Below, piece after piece: positions 47,522-57,080 of a stretch of 64,000 nt of DNA. This DNA is from Gammaproteobacteria bacterium Ga0077536 (GTDB taxonomy: Bacteria; Pseudomonadota; Gammaproteobacteria; Ga0077536): positions 1 through 64,000 of the forward strand of contig LNEL01000035.1 of the NCBI GenBank assembly GCA_001464935.1, given 5' to 3'. A program made the translations under genes and the position numbers. A model generated the notes under the pieces. The model saw only the letters and a list, made by a program, of their open reading frames with translations. It was not told the origin of the DNA and searched no databases. Positions within the stretch are counted from its first letter, which is position 1, and every line of letters starts with the position of its first letter.

Positions 47522-48793
47522 TCAGCGCGCGCCGGCCGGTGTGCGCAGCGCAAGGGTGGCGCACAGGCCGACGGCGGCGCCGAACATCACGTAGTAAGCC
47601 GCGGCAATCGGCTGGCCGGTAACGCCGATCAGCCACGTCACGAAGAACTGCGCGAAGCCGCCGAACAGCATCACCGCGAGGTTGTAGGCCAGCGAGAGCC
47701 CCGTCGAGCGCACGCCGGTCGGGAACTGTTCGGCGACGGCCGTCGACAGTGGCCCGTAGTAGATGCCGATCAGGGAGCAGAGGGTCGCCTGCACCAGCAT
47801 CAACGAACCCAGTGACGGCGCGGCGTGCAGGTAGCGGAACAGCGGCAGCAACGCGAGCAGGCAGGCGACCGTGCCGACGATCATCGGCGGCTTGCGACCG
47901 ATGCGATCGGACAGCGCGCCGACGAGCGGAATGATCACCGTGAGGCACAACAGCGCGACGACCTGGGCCTTGAAGGCATCCTCGAGCGGCATACCGAGCT
48001 GGGTGCGCGCGAAGGTCGGCATGTAGATCAGCACGACGTAGTAAGTGATCGTGCCGCAGATGACGAGCCCAAAGGTCACCAGAACGCTGTGTGCGTGTGC
48101 GCGCAGCATCGCCATGAAGGGCAGGTTCGTGCCGGGCGTCGCGCGCGCTTCGATGAATTCCTCGGTCTCCTCGAGATTCCGCCGCACCCACATCCCGACC
48201 GGCCCGATCAGCAGGCCGAACGCAAACGGCAGGCGCCAGCCCCAGCTGTCGAGTTGTGCGGGGCTCAGGACCTGGGTGACGAACCAGCCCGCCAGCGCGC
48301 CGCCGAGCGCAGCGAGACTCAGGCCCACCTGCTGCAGCGAGCCGTAGAAGCCCTTGCGGCCTGCAGGGGCCACCTCGACCAGAAACGAAGTCGCGATGGC
48401 GAATTCGCCGCCGGTCGCAAACCCCTGCAGCAGGCGCGCGAGCACGATCAGCAGTGGTGCGGCGATCCCGATCGCAGCGTACGGCGGCGCCAGCGCGATC
48501 ATCGCCATCGCCACGGTCATCATGCCGATGATCAGTTGCAGCGCCGCCTTGCGACCGTGCCGATCGGCGTACATGCCGAGCACGATGCCGCCGATCGGGC
48601 GCATGAAGAAGCCGACGCCGAAGGTGGCCGTCGTCAGCAGCAGCGCATTGAATTCGCTCTCGTCCGGAAAGAACAGCCGCGCGATGATGACGCTGAGTGC
48701 TCCGAACACGACGAAGTCATACCATTCGAGCGCATTCCCGATGACCGCCGCGGCGACCTGACGAACGCGCGGCGCAGAGTCTGTTTTTTTCAT
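47522..48793 (-). CDS. MFS transporter, MHS/ProP-like family
   Basis: IGNALEWYDFVVFG, FFMRPIGGIVLGMYADRHGRKAALQL; 12-TM pattern. Confidence 0.93.
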   Translation of the reverse strand: MKKTDSAPRVRQVAAAVIGNALEWYDFVVFGALSVIIARLFFPDESEFNALLLTTATFGVGFFMRPIGGIVLGMYADRHGRKAALQLIIGMMTVAMAMIALAPPYAAIGIAAPLLIVLARLLQGFATGGEFAIATSFLVEVAPAGRKGFYGSLQQVGLSLAALGGALAGWFVTQVLSPAQLDSWGWRLPFAFGLLIGPVGMWVRRNLEETEEFIEARATPGTNLPFMAMLRAHAHSVLVTFGLVICGTITYYVVLIYMPTFARTQLGMPLEDAFKAQVVALLCLTVIIPLVGALSDRIGRKPPMIVGTVACLLALLPLFRYLHAAPSLGSLMLVQATLCSLIGIYYGPLSTAVAEQFPTGVRSTGLSLAYNLAVMLFGGFAQFFVTWLIGVTGQPIAAAYYVMFGAAVGLCATLALRTPAGAR

Positions 48794-48810
48794 CCCGGCA
48801 GTATACCGGG
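48794..48810 (-). promoter_or_regulatory. Predicted -10 of the MFS gene embedded in a CCCGG-N7-CCGGG inverted repeat
   Basis: Minus strand CCCGG-TATACTG-CCGGG-ATG; the -10 TATACT ends 6 nt before the ATG. Confidence 0.5.
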
Positions 48811-48933
48811 CGGCGTGCCTGCGGCGGGCGTGCGCAGGGCGTGCGGCCGATGCCCTGGGGACCTCTTGCGCCGGTCCGGGCGGCTCTTCATCATGACAGC
48901 AGGGAAGACACTACAACGATTCAGGAGGAATCC

Positions 48934-49668
48934 ATGATGATCAGAACCGGTCTACGCACTGTCGTCTGCAGCCTGGGGCTCGCGGTCGCCACCCTGCCTG
49001 CCCAGGCCATCACGGTCGCGAACCCCTACCTCGGCCCGACGGCCTACCGTTCGGCCAATGACTCGCCGTTCAGCGCGCTGTCATTCAATGTCTTCCACCT
49101 CGAGGACTTCGAGGACGGATTGTTGAACACCCCTGGCGTCGTGACCACCACACCCGGACGTATCAACGGCCCCGGCGATCTCGCCGATTCGGTCGACAGC
49201 GACGACGGCGCGATTGACGGCAGCGGCGCCGGTGGCCGGTCATTGCTGAGCGACAACTTCACCACCTTCGCGTTCGAATTCGATGCGCAGGTGCTCGGCG
49301 CCCTGCCGACGCACGTCGGCGTGGTGTGGACAGATGTTGGCAACACGACTTCCTCCCCGGGCGTGGGCAGCGTCGAATTCGAAGCCTTCGATGCACTCGG
49401 GCTGTCGCTGGGCGTGCTGCTCGCCGAGAACCTGGGCAATGGCAGCGCCGATGGCCGCAGCAACGCGACCGACGAGGACCGCTTTTTCGGCGCGGCGCTG
49501 GCAGGCGGCATGTCGCGCATCGAAATCCGCATGCCGACCAGCGCTGACTGGGAACTCGACCACCTGCAGTACGGCATCGCGGCGGTACCGTTGCCGGCCG
49601 CGGCCTGGCTGTTCGTCACCGCGCTCGGCGGCTTGGGCTGGGTGAGCGGGCGCGCGGCGCGCGCCTAG
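48934..49668 (+). CDS. Secreted VPLPA-CTERM sorting-domain protein
   Basis: Signal peptide MMIRTGLRTVVCSLGLAVATLPAQA; C-terminal VPLPAAAWLFVTALGGLGWVSGRAARA. AGGAGG ribosome-binding site. Confidence 0.85.
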   Translation: MMIRTGLRTVVCSLGLAVATLPAQAITVANPYLGPTAYRSANDSPFSALSFNVFHLEDFEDGLLNTPGVVTTTPGRINGPGDLADSVDSDDGAIDGSGAGGRSLLSDNFTTFAFEFDAQVLGALPTHVGVVWTDVGNTTSSPGVGSVEFEAFDALGLSLGVLLAENLGNGSADGRSNATDEDRFFGAALAGGMSRIEIRMPTSADWELDHLQYGIAAVPLPAAAWLFVTALGGLGWVSGRAARA

Positions 49669-50036
49669 CGGAATTCGCTGTCCGGGCGCTCGTAGACGCA
49701 GATATTCGCCGCACGCAGCACCTCGCGCAGCTGATCCCGATCGGAGGCGGTGAACAACGCGATGTTCACCGCCATGGGCAATGCGCTCGCGAGCTGACCG
49801 TGCCAGCGCGCGATGGCGCCGGCGTCGTCCGCGAGATCCGCACGTGCATCGAGCTCAATCACTAGCTCGAGCGCATCGTCCTGCTGATGCACGCCGCGCG
49901 CCCGGCCACCCACCACGTGCACGCGTCGAATCAACGCCTGACGCCTGGCCCATCGTGCCAGCAACTCGCGCAACTGCCCGAAATCCACGCCACGGCTCCT
50001 CTGGTGGGCGCTGATGCCCGCCCGGTGCGCTCCCAT
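49665..50036 (-). CDS. Hypothetical protein, possibly nucleotidyltransferase-like
   Basis: Convergent with the VPLPA gene; HVVGGRARGVHQQDDALELVIELDARADLADD weakly resembles a minimal nucleotidyltransferase core. Start uncertain. Confidence 0.35.
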   Translation of the reverse strand: MGAHRAGISAHQRSRGVDFGQLRELLARWARRQALIRRVHVVGGRARGVHQQDDALELVIELDARADLADDAGAIARWHGQLASALPMAVNIALFTASDRDQLREVLRAANICVYERPDSEFR

Positions 50037-50198
50037 ACTGCTGAGCGCAAATATCGATCACGCGCAAATATGCCGGCGAAAACCGAAGACCTTTGCGTAA
50101 GTTGAACGGACGCAGGAAGCCCGACCGATGCACTTTCACAACAATCTGCGGCTGGGAACGAGCACCTGCTCCGCCGCGTGAAAGACTGGATCAACGTG

Positions 50199-50663
50199 TC
50201 ATTCGGCCCGATGTCCGGCAGCCTCGGCACGCGCCGCCAGTTCCCGCGCCTCGCGCTCGAGCAGTTTCGCGATCCGGCCAGGCGCGAAGCCCAGCATCTG
50301 CAGCCCGGCTGCCGCGTTCGCCACTTCGCGATAGCTTGCGAGCCGGCCGTCGCGCAGTTCGCAGATCGAGACCCCTTCGAACAGCGCGCGCAGGCCTTCA
50401 CTGCCCGGCAGCAGCGATTCATAGCTGAAGACGTAGCGCGCGTAGCCGATGCGGCCGTCATCGACGATATCGTGGAGGTCCCAGCGGAAGTCGCGCGCAT
50501 CGCGGTGGAAGCGCGCGATCATCCCGACGATCTCGGGCCCCTGGAATGCACCGTAGAAGCAGTCGTGATAGATGCCGTCCGGGGTGAAGCAGCCGGCGAC
50601 CGCCGCGCCGTCGCCGCGGCAGGCAGCTTGCGTCAGGGTCGTGATCAGCGTGGCGAAGCTCAT
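50199..50663 (-). CDS. NTF2/SnoaL-like fold protein
   Basis: GDGAAVAGCFTPDGIYHDCFYGAFQGPEIVGMIARFHRDARDFRWDLHDIV. Overlaps the upstream E2 gene by 4 nt. Confidence 0.85.
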   Translation of the reverse strand: MSFATLITTLTQAACRGDGAAVAGCFTPDGIYHDCFYGAFQGPEIVGMIARFHRDARDFRWDLHDIVDDGRIGYARYVFSYESLLPGSEGLRALFEGVSICELRDGRLASYREVANAAAGLQMLGFAPGRIAKLLEREARELAARAEAAGHRAE

Positions 50664-51790
50664 CGCGCCCGCTCCACCATGGCCACCAACAGGGCATTCA
50701 CCACGCTGGCGGCCTCCAGGTGCGGCAGGTGGCCGGCGCCGTCGATTTTATGCACCTCGACCGAGGGCGGCAGGCCGTCTGCCTGCGCGATCGGGATGAT
50801 GCGATCGGCGACACCCCAGATGATCTGGACCGGACAGCCTACGTTGCCGAGCGCGTCGCGCAGCGTGGCCTTCTGCGCGTTGCCGTCGACCATGGCCGAG
50901 GCCACGGTCGTCAGCGCGTCGGTCACGCCGTCGAGCCGTTTGAACTTCAGCATGTCGTCGATCATCTGTCGATTGACGAGATCGGGATTGGCGACGAGTT
51001 GCTGCAACAGCGGTTTGAGATCGCGGCGCGACTCGGCGCTGATGAAGCCGCGCAGGTAGTCGCCGTTGATGTCGACGCCGAGACCGGCCGGCGCGATCAG
51101 CGACAACGATTTCACGCGCTCGGGCGCCATCGCTGCGCACTGGATCGCGATCGCGCCCCCCAGCGAGTGGCCGACGAGATGGGCGGAAGCTATCCCCACC
51201 GCGTCCATGAAGCCGAGCACCGCGCGCGCCAGGGTCGCGACGCTGCCGTCACCGACCGCCTTCGCAGACTGGCCGTGACCCGGCAGATCCAGGGTGTGGA
51301 CCTGCGCGTGTGCGGCCAATGCGTCCTGGTTGAACAGCCAGTTGTCACAGTCGCCCCCGAAGCCGTGGATCAGCACGACTGCCGGGCCGGCGTCCCCTGC
51401 TCTGGCATGGCGCAGGCGGGTGCCTGCCACTTCGACCCAGTGATAGATCGGGCCCGTGTCGCCCTCCTCGACTGCGGGCGGCACGTAACTCGCCTGAAAC
51501 TCGGTGACGAAGGCATCGACGTCGGCATCGCTGACGCCGGCCGGCGCCATCACGCCGAGCAGCGCGCCGATCGGCAGCACGTCATCGGCGGTCGCAATCT
51601 TGCGGCGCAAAGTGCCGGCATCGAGCGCTTCGAAGGTATTGGCGATTTTCTCGGTCTCGATGTCCATCACCGGATCGCCCGGCTTCAGTTCGCGGCCTTC
51701 GTCGATCAGCCAGCCCACGACCTTGCCTTCGGTCATCGACAGGCCCCACTTCGGCATCGTGATCGGAACAATCTTCTCCTGCGCCATCAT
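50660..51790 (-). CDS. AcoC-like E2: lipoyl domain fused to alpha/beta hydrolase
   Basis: MPKWGLSMTEGKVVGWLIDEGRELKPGDPVMDIETEKIANTFEA lipoyl domain; hydrolase VLIHGFGGDCDNWLFN, LVGHSLGGAIAIQCA. Confidence 0.93.
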   Translation of the reverse strand: MMAQEKIVPITMPKWGLSMTEGKVVGWLIDEGRELKPGDPVMDIETEKIANTFEALDAGTLRRKIATADDVLPIGALLGVMAPAGVSDADVDAFVTEFQASYVPPAVEEGDTGPIYHWVEVAGTRLRHARAGDAGPAVVLIHGFGGDCDNWLFNQDALAAHAQVHTLDLPGHGQSAKAVGDGSVATLARAVLGFMDAVGIASAHLVGHSLGGAIAIQCAAMAPERVKSLSLIAPAGLGVDINGDYLRGFISAESRRDLKPLLQQLVANPDLVNRQMIDDMLKFKRLDGVTDALTTVASAMVDGNAQKATLRDALGNVGCPVQIIWGVADRIIPIAQADGLPPSVEVHKIDGAGHLPHLEAASVVNALLVAMVERAR

Positions 51791-52797
51791 GCATACTCCG
51801 CAACGTTGCGCACGGCCGCTTCGATGCGTGCCGGGCCGGGGATATAGAGGTCTTCGAGCACGCCGCTGAATGGAACGGGCGTATGCGGCGGCGTGACCAT
51901 TGCGATCGGCGCCTGCAACGAGGCGAAGCCTTTCTGTGCGACCATCGCGGCGATATCCGCCGCCATGCCACAGCGCGGTGATGCTTCGTCGACGATGACG
52001 AGCCGGCCCGTGTTCTCGACGCTCTCCAGTATCGTGTCCTCGTCCAGCGGCGACGTCGTGCGGGGATCGATGATTTCGCAGCTGATGCCCTCCTTCGCCA
52101 GCGTGGCGGCCGCCTTCTGCGCGAAGCCGACCATGCGTGCGAGCGCGACGATGGTGACGTCGGACCCTTCGCGCACGATGTTCGCTTCCCCGAACGGTAT
52201 CGTGTAGGACTCGTCGGGCACTTCACCTTCCATCGCGTACAGCGCCTTGTGCTCGCAGAAAATCACCGGATCGTCATCCCGAATCGCCTGGATCAACAGG
52301 CCTTTCGCTTCGTACGGGGACGACGGAATCACGACCTTCAGGCCCGGAATGTGCGTGAAGATCGGATACAGGCACTGCGAGTGCTGGGCCGCGGCGCGAA
52401 AGCCCGCACCAATCATCGTGCGGATCACGACCGGTGTCTTCGCCTTGCCGCCGAACATGTAGCGGAATTTGGCCGCCTGGTTGTAGATCTGATCGAAACA
52501 CACGCCGAGAAAATCGATGAACATCAGTTCGCACACCGGGCGCAGGCCGCAGGTGGCGGCACCAATCGCGGCGCCGACGAACGCCGACTCGGAGATCGGC
52601 GTGTCCATGATGCGATCGCCGTATTTGCCGTACAGCCCTTTGGTGACGCCGAGCACGCCGCCCCAGGCGTCCATCTCGCCGTTGCCGCCGGTGCCGCCGA
52701 CGACGTCTTCTCCCATCACGATCACCGATGAATCGCGCGCCATCTCCTGGTCGAGCGCTTCGTTGATGGCCTGTTGAAACAGAATCTTTCGTGCCAT
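51787..52797 (-). CDS. Acetoin/pyruvate dehydrogenase-type E1 beta subunit
   Basis: INEALDQEMARDSSVIVMGEDVVGGTGG; DTPISESAFVGAAIGAATCGLRPVCELMFIDF. Confidence 0.93.
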   Translation of the reverse strand: MARKILFQQAINEALDQEMARDSSVIVMGEDVVGGTGGNGEMDAWGGVLGVTKGLYGKYGDRIMDTPISESAFVGAAIGAATCGLRPVCELMFIDFLGVCFDQIYNQAAKFRYMFGGKAKTPVVIRTMIGAGFRAAAQHSQCLYPIFTHIPGLKVVIPSSPYEAKGLLIQAIRDDDPVIFCEHKALYAMEGEVPDESYTIPFGEANIVREGSDVTIVALARMVGFAQKAAATLAKEGISCEIIDPRTTSPLDEDTILESVENTGRLVIVDEASPRCGMAADIAAMVAQKGFASLQAPIAMVTPPHTPVPFSGVLEDLYIPGPARIEAAVRNVAEYA

Positions 52798-52809
52798 GAC
52801 TGCGCGCCC

Positions 52810-53778
52810 TCAATATTTGATGTAGACGTCGGTGGTGAGATCGGCCGGCAGCGGATCGGGTGCCGCGAGCGCCTGGGCCACCGCGTCGTCGATCAGCTTC
52901 GCGACCTCGTCGTCGATGGCGGCCAGTTCCTGCTCGGCGATGTCATGCTCGCTCGTCACGCGGCGGGCGAAACGCCTGATGCAGTCCTTCTGTTCACGCA
53001 CGTGCTTCACTTCATCCGGTGCGCGGTAGTTCTGGTTGTCGCCTTCGAAATGGCCGAAAAAGCGGTCGAGCTTGACCTCGACCAGCGTCGGGCCGCCGCC
53101 ACCTCGCGCGCGCTCGACGGCCTCGCGCATCGCGTCGTACACGGCGAAGAAATCATGACCGTCGACCGTCACGCCCGGCATGCCGAAACCGGCGGCACGC
53201 GTGGAGATGTCCTCGCAGGAGACCGAGAACTTCGCGGCGGTCGCTTCGGCATAGCCGTTGTTCTCGGCCACGAAAATGGCCGGCAGCTTCCATACGGAAG
53301 CGAGATTCATCGATTCGAAAGTCGTGCCCTGATTCGACGCACCGTCGCCGAAGAAGGCGACCGCGACGCCACCGGTGCCTTTGATCTTGGCCGCCAGCGC
53401 CGCCCCGCACACCAGCGGTGGGCCGCCGCCGACGATGCCGTTTGCGCCGAGCATGCCGGTGTCGAGATCGGCGATGTGCATCGAGCCCCCCTTGCCGCGG
53501 CAGGTGCCGGTGCGCTTGCCGTAGATCTCCGCCATCATGCCGTGCACGTCGACGCCCTTGCCGATGCAGTGACCGTGCCCGCGATGCGTGCTCGCAATCT
53601 TGTCATCGTCAGTGAGATTCATGCAGACGCCGGCCGCAGACGCCTCCTCGCCGGCATACAGATGAACGAAGCCGGGGATGCCGCCCTTCGCGAATTCGAC
53701 GTGCACCCGTTCTTCGAATTCGCGAATGGTCTTCATGCGCCGGTAGGCTTCGAGCAGGTCTTCGCGTGACAAGGCCAT
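52810..53778 (-). CDS. Acetoin/pyruvate dehydrogenase-type E1 alpha subunit
   Basis: GIPGFVHLYAGEEASAAGVC, RGHGHCIGKG, TPP motif FFGDGASNQGTTFESMNLASVWKLPAIFVAENN. Start set at MALSREDLLEAYRRMK. Confidence 0.94.
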   Translation of the reverse strand: MALSREDLLEAYRRMKTIREFEERVHVEFAKGGIPGFVHLYAGEEASAAGVCMNLTDDDKIASTHRGHGHCIGKGVDVHGMMAEIYGKRTGTCRGKGGSMHIADLDTGMLGANGIVGGGPPLVCGAALAAKIKGTGGVAVAFFGDGASNQGTTFESMNLASVWKLPAIFVAENNGYAEATAAKFSVSCEDISTRAAGFGMPGVTVDGHDFFAVYDAMREAVERARGGGGPTLVEVKLDRFFGHFEGDNQNYRAPDEVKHVREQKDCIRRFARRVTSEHDIAEQELAAIDDEVAKLIDDAVAQALAAPDPLPADLTTDVYIKY

Positions 53779-53987
53779 CAGCTCCCCCTTTATCGTTGTG
53801 GACGTTGGCAGCCCAAGCCTATCAAAACGCCACCGCGAGTGAGCGCCATCGCGGTGCTGCGTGTTCGATGCTGCGAATGCACATCCGGCAGCGCATAGGC
53901 AGGAGCACCGTCGCTCACTAGAATCCGGACCTCGCACTCATACCCTGGCGGCCCGTGCCGCCGCCGCCCAGCACAGGAGAAGCTCTG

Positions 53988-54914
53988 ATGCCCTTGACCG
54001 CCGAATCGCTGGCAGTCCTCAACATCCTTCAGGAAAAAGGTGTCCATCCGCTCGATCATTTCGCGCCCGCCGAAGGACGCCCTTATTTCAACGCAGTATT
54101 CGCGACGCCGGCCGAAGATCGCGAGGCCGTGGCCATCGTGCGCGAACTGTCGATTCCGGTGGCCGGCGGCTCGATTGCCGCCCGTCTGTATGCGCCGAGC
54201 GCGGGCCCGCTACCGACTCTCGTGCATTTCCACGGCGGTGGCTGGGTCTACATGGGTCTCGAGACGCACGACGGCTACTGCCGCCATCTGGCCAACGCGG
54301 CCGGCATCGCGGTCGTCGCGGTCGAGTACCGCAAGGCACCCGAGTTCAAGGCGCCCACCGCTGCTGAGGACTGCTACGCCGCCCTGAAGTGGGTGCATGC
54401 GAACGCCGCGTCGCTCGGCGTCGATGCCTCGCGCCTCGCCGTCATGGGCGACAGCGCCGGCGGCAATCTCGCCGCCGTCGTCACGCAACTCGCGCGCGAC
54501 AATGGACCAGCGCTCAAATGCCAGGTCCTGACCTATCCGGCCGTCGACGCCACGCTGAGCTCGCCGTCGATCAAGGAGAACGCCACGGCACCGATCCTCG
54601 GTGAGAAGGAAATGGCGTGGTTCTATGACCACTACCTGACCGGTGCGAAAGTCGACGCGAAGCATCCGCTGGTCTCGCCGTTGTTCGCCGCGTCCCTCGC
54701 CGGGCTGCCGCCGGCGTTCGTGTCGACCGCCGAGTTCGACCCGCTGCGCGACGAGGGCGAGGACTATGCGAACAAGCTCAAGGCGGCGGGCGCGAGCGTC
54801 GAGTGCAAGCGCTATGCGGGCGTCTTCCACGGCTTCCTGCTGATGAGCAAGGTGATTCCCGAAGGCCGGCAGCTGATTGCCGATCAGATCGCGTTTCTCA
54901 AGCAGCACCTGTGA
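53988..54914 (+). CDS. Alpha/beta hydrolase, HSL-like esterase
   Basis: HFHGGGWVYMGLETHDGYCR oxyanion motif; GDSAGGNLAAVV nucleophile elbow. Confidence 0.93.
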   Translation: MPLTAESLAVLNILQEKGVHPLDHFAPAEGRPYFNAVFATPAEDREAVAIVRELSIPVAGGSIAARLYAPSAGPLPTLVHFHGGGWVYMGLETHDGYCRHLANAAGIAVVAVEYRKAPEFKAPTAAEDCYAALKWVHANAASLGVDASRLAVMGDSAGGNLAAVVTQLARDNGPALKCQVLTYPAVDATLSSPSIKENATAPILGEKEMAWFYDHYLTGAKVDAKHPLVSPLFAASLAGLPPAFVSTAEFDPLRDEGEDYANKLKAAGASVECKRYAGVFHGFLLMSKVIPEGRQLIADQIAFLKQHL

Positions 54915-55035
54915 CAGTGCCAGCCGTGGCACGCGTCGCGGCACGCCACGACAGGAGCAGAGAACCGGTGCGCCTGCCGCGTCGCTGATCACGGCGTGGC
55001 GCCGCCGGTTCACCGGCCTCCTTCATGACCATGCT

Positions 55036-55061
55036 GCCAGCGGTCCGCGCGGACCGCTGGC
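55036..55061. repeat. 26-bp perfect palindrome upstream of rhlE
   Basis: GCCAGCGGTCCGC|GCGGACCGCTGGC with zero mismatches, flanked by direct repeats CATGCTGC. Confidence 0.9.
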
Positions 55062-55232
55062 CATGCTGCGCCTGCTCTGTTAGGCTGCCGCCGCGGTCAT
55101 TGTTTCCAGTCCCCCTCGGCCGCGACCACTATCGGTCTGTTTCTCTTACTCGATCTGCCTGCCTTGCGACTGGCGCCCGGGCCTCCGGCTCACGGCGACA
55201 GGCTGAATCAAGTTTTCTCTCATTGGAGCTTC

Positions 55233-56540
55233 ATGTCTCAATTTGCTGCCCTCGGCTTGCCCGAGGACCTCGTCCGTGCCGTGACCGATCGCGGCTATAC
55301 CGAACCCACTCCCGTCCAGGCCCAGGCGATTCCGGTCATTCTCGAAGGCCGTGACGTGATCGCCGGCGCGCAGACCGGCACCGGCAAGACCGCCGCCTTC
55401 GTGCTGCCGATGATCGCGCGCCTGAAGAGCGTCGAGCCGGCCCAGCGCCGCCTCCCGCGCACACTGATCCTGACCCCGACGCGCGAACTCGCGGCGCAGG
55501 TCGAAGAAAGCGTCCGCCTCTATGGCCGCCACAGCGGCCTGCGCTCGCTGGTGATGTTCGGCGGCGTCGGCATCAACCCGCAGATCGAGGGGCTGCGCCG
55601 CGGCGTCGACATCCTCGTCGCCACGCCCGGCCGTCTGCTCGATCACATGCAGCAGCGCACGGTCGATCTGTCGAAGATCGAAATGCTGGTGCTCGACGAG
55701 GCGGACCGCATGCTCGACATGGGTTTCATCCGTGACATCCGCCGGGTCCTCGCGGTGCTGCCGAAGGCCCGTCAGAACCTGCTGTTCTCGGCCACCTTCC
55801 CGCCGGAGATCAAGGATCTCGCCGCGAGCCTGATGAACAATCCGGCCGAAGTGGAAATTGCACGTCAGGGCACGACGGCTGCGCAGATTGCGCAGGAAGT
55901 CGTGATCTGCGATCGCGGCCGCAAGAAGGAACTGCTGGTGCACCTGTTCGAAACGCGCCGCTGGACGCAGGCGCTGATCTTCACGCGCACGAAGCATCTC
56001 GCGAACCGGCTCGCCGAGCATCTCGACAAGTGCGGCATCTCCGCGCTCGCGATTCACGGCAACAAGAGTCAGACGGCCCGCACGCGCGCGCTGTCGGAAT
56101 TCAAGACCGGCAAGCTGCAGGCGCTCGTCGCCACCGATATCGCCGCGCGCGGCATCGACATCAACGAGCTGCCACAGGTCGTGAATTTCGAACTGCCGAT
56201 GGTCGCCGAGGACTACGTGCACCGCATCGGCCGCACGGCCCGTGCCGGTGCGTCGGGTTCGGCCTGCTCGCTGGTGTGCGTCGATGAGTTCCGGCTGCTC
56301 GAGAGCATCGAACGACTGACACGCCAGCGCTTCAGCCGCAACACCGAAGCCGGTTACGAACCCGATCCGAACCAGCGCGCCCAACCGATCGAAACCGGCC
56401 GTGGCCAGCGCGGCGGCGGCAATGGTGGCAATCACCAGGGCCAGCACCGACCGGCCGGCGAAGGCCAGCAGCGCAAACCGAACGGCAACCGCCGTCCGTC
56501 CCACGGCGGCGATGGCCGGCAGCGTCAGCGGGCTGGTTGA
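55233..56540 (+). CDS. rhlE: DEAD-box RNA helicase, RhlE-like
   Basis: [41 protein letters not shown]; basic Gly/Gln-rich tail. Start set at [12 protein letters not shown]. Confidence 0.93.
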   Translation: MSQFAALGLPEDLVRAVTDRGYTEPTPVQAQAIPVILEGRDVIAGAQTGTGKTAAFVLPMIARLKSVEPAQRRLPRTLILTPTRELAAQVEESVRLYGRHSGLRSLVMFGGVGINPQIEGLRRGVDILVATPGRLLDHMQQRTVDLSKIEMLVLDEADRMLDMGFIRDIRRVLAVLPKARQNLLFSATFPPEIKDLAASLMNNPAEVEIARQGTTAAQIAQEVVICDRGRKKELLVHLFETRRWTQALIFTRTKHLANRLAEHLDKCGISALAIHGNKSQTARTRALSEFKTGKLQALVATDIAARGIDINELPQVVNFELPMVAEDYVHRIGRTARAGASGSACSLVCVDEFRLLESIERLTRQRFSRNTEAGYEPDPNQRAQPIETGRGQRGGGNGGNHQGQHRPAGEGQQRKPNGNRRPSHGGDGRQRQRAG

Positions 56541-56580
56541 CGGCAGCCCGGGCGAGCCACACCAGGCTCGCAGTCACAGG

Positions 56581-56607
56581 GGGCCGCCCGGCCGGGCGGC
56601 CCTTCTT
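56581..56607 (+). terminator. Rho-independent terminator after rhlE
   Basis: GGGCCGCCCGGCCGGGCGGCCC perfect palindrome (56581-56602) followed by TTCTT. Confidence 0.75.
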
Positions 56608-56675
56608 CGGAAAAGTCGGTCCACCTGTAGCAGCGCTGCACAGGGCCGTTCAGTGCGGGAGGCCCGCCGTCCCCA

Positions 56676-57080
56676 TCATTCCGCCTGCGTGATCACCGAC
56701 AGCTTGTCGATCCCGGCACGCTCGATCACCGCCATCACTTTCGCCACCGTGCCATAGCGCGCGGCGTCATCGGCCTGCAGGAACAGCGTCAGCGCCGGAT
56801 CCAGCTGTTTCATGCCCTTCAGTTCGATTTCGAGATCGGCCACCGATGTTTCGCGCTTCTCGATGAAGACCTTGCCGAACTCGTCGACGCTGACCGTCAC
56901 CGCATCCGGATCTTCGGGCGCTGAGGTTTCGGCCGTCTCCGGCAGCTTGACCTTGATCGCATTCGTCAGCAGTGGCGCGGTGACGATGAACACCACCAGC
57001 AGTACGAGCATCACGTCGACGAGCGGCGTGACGTTGATCTCGCTCATCGCCTCGTTGTTGTCCTGCGTATTGAAAGCCAT
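56676..57080 (-). CDS. exbD: ExbD/TolR family protein
   Basis: SEINVTPLVDVMLVLLVVFIVTAPLLTNAIKVKLPE. Start set at MAFNTQDNNEAM. Confidence 0.95.
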   Translation of the reverse strand: MAFNTQDNNEAMSEINVTPLVDVMLVLLVVFIVTAPLLTNAIKVKLPETAETSAPEDPDAVTVSVDEFGKVFIEKRETSVADLEIELKGMKQLDPALTLFLQADDAARYGTVAKVMAVIERAGIDKLSVITQAE

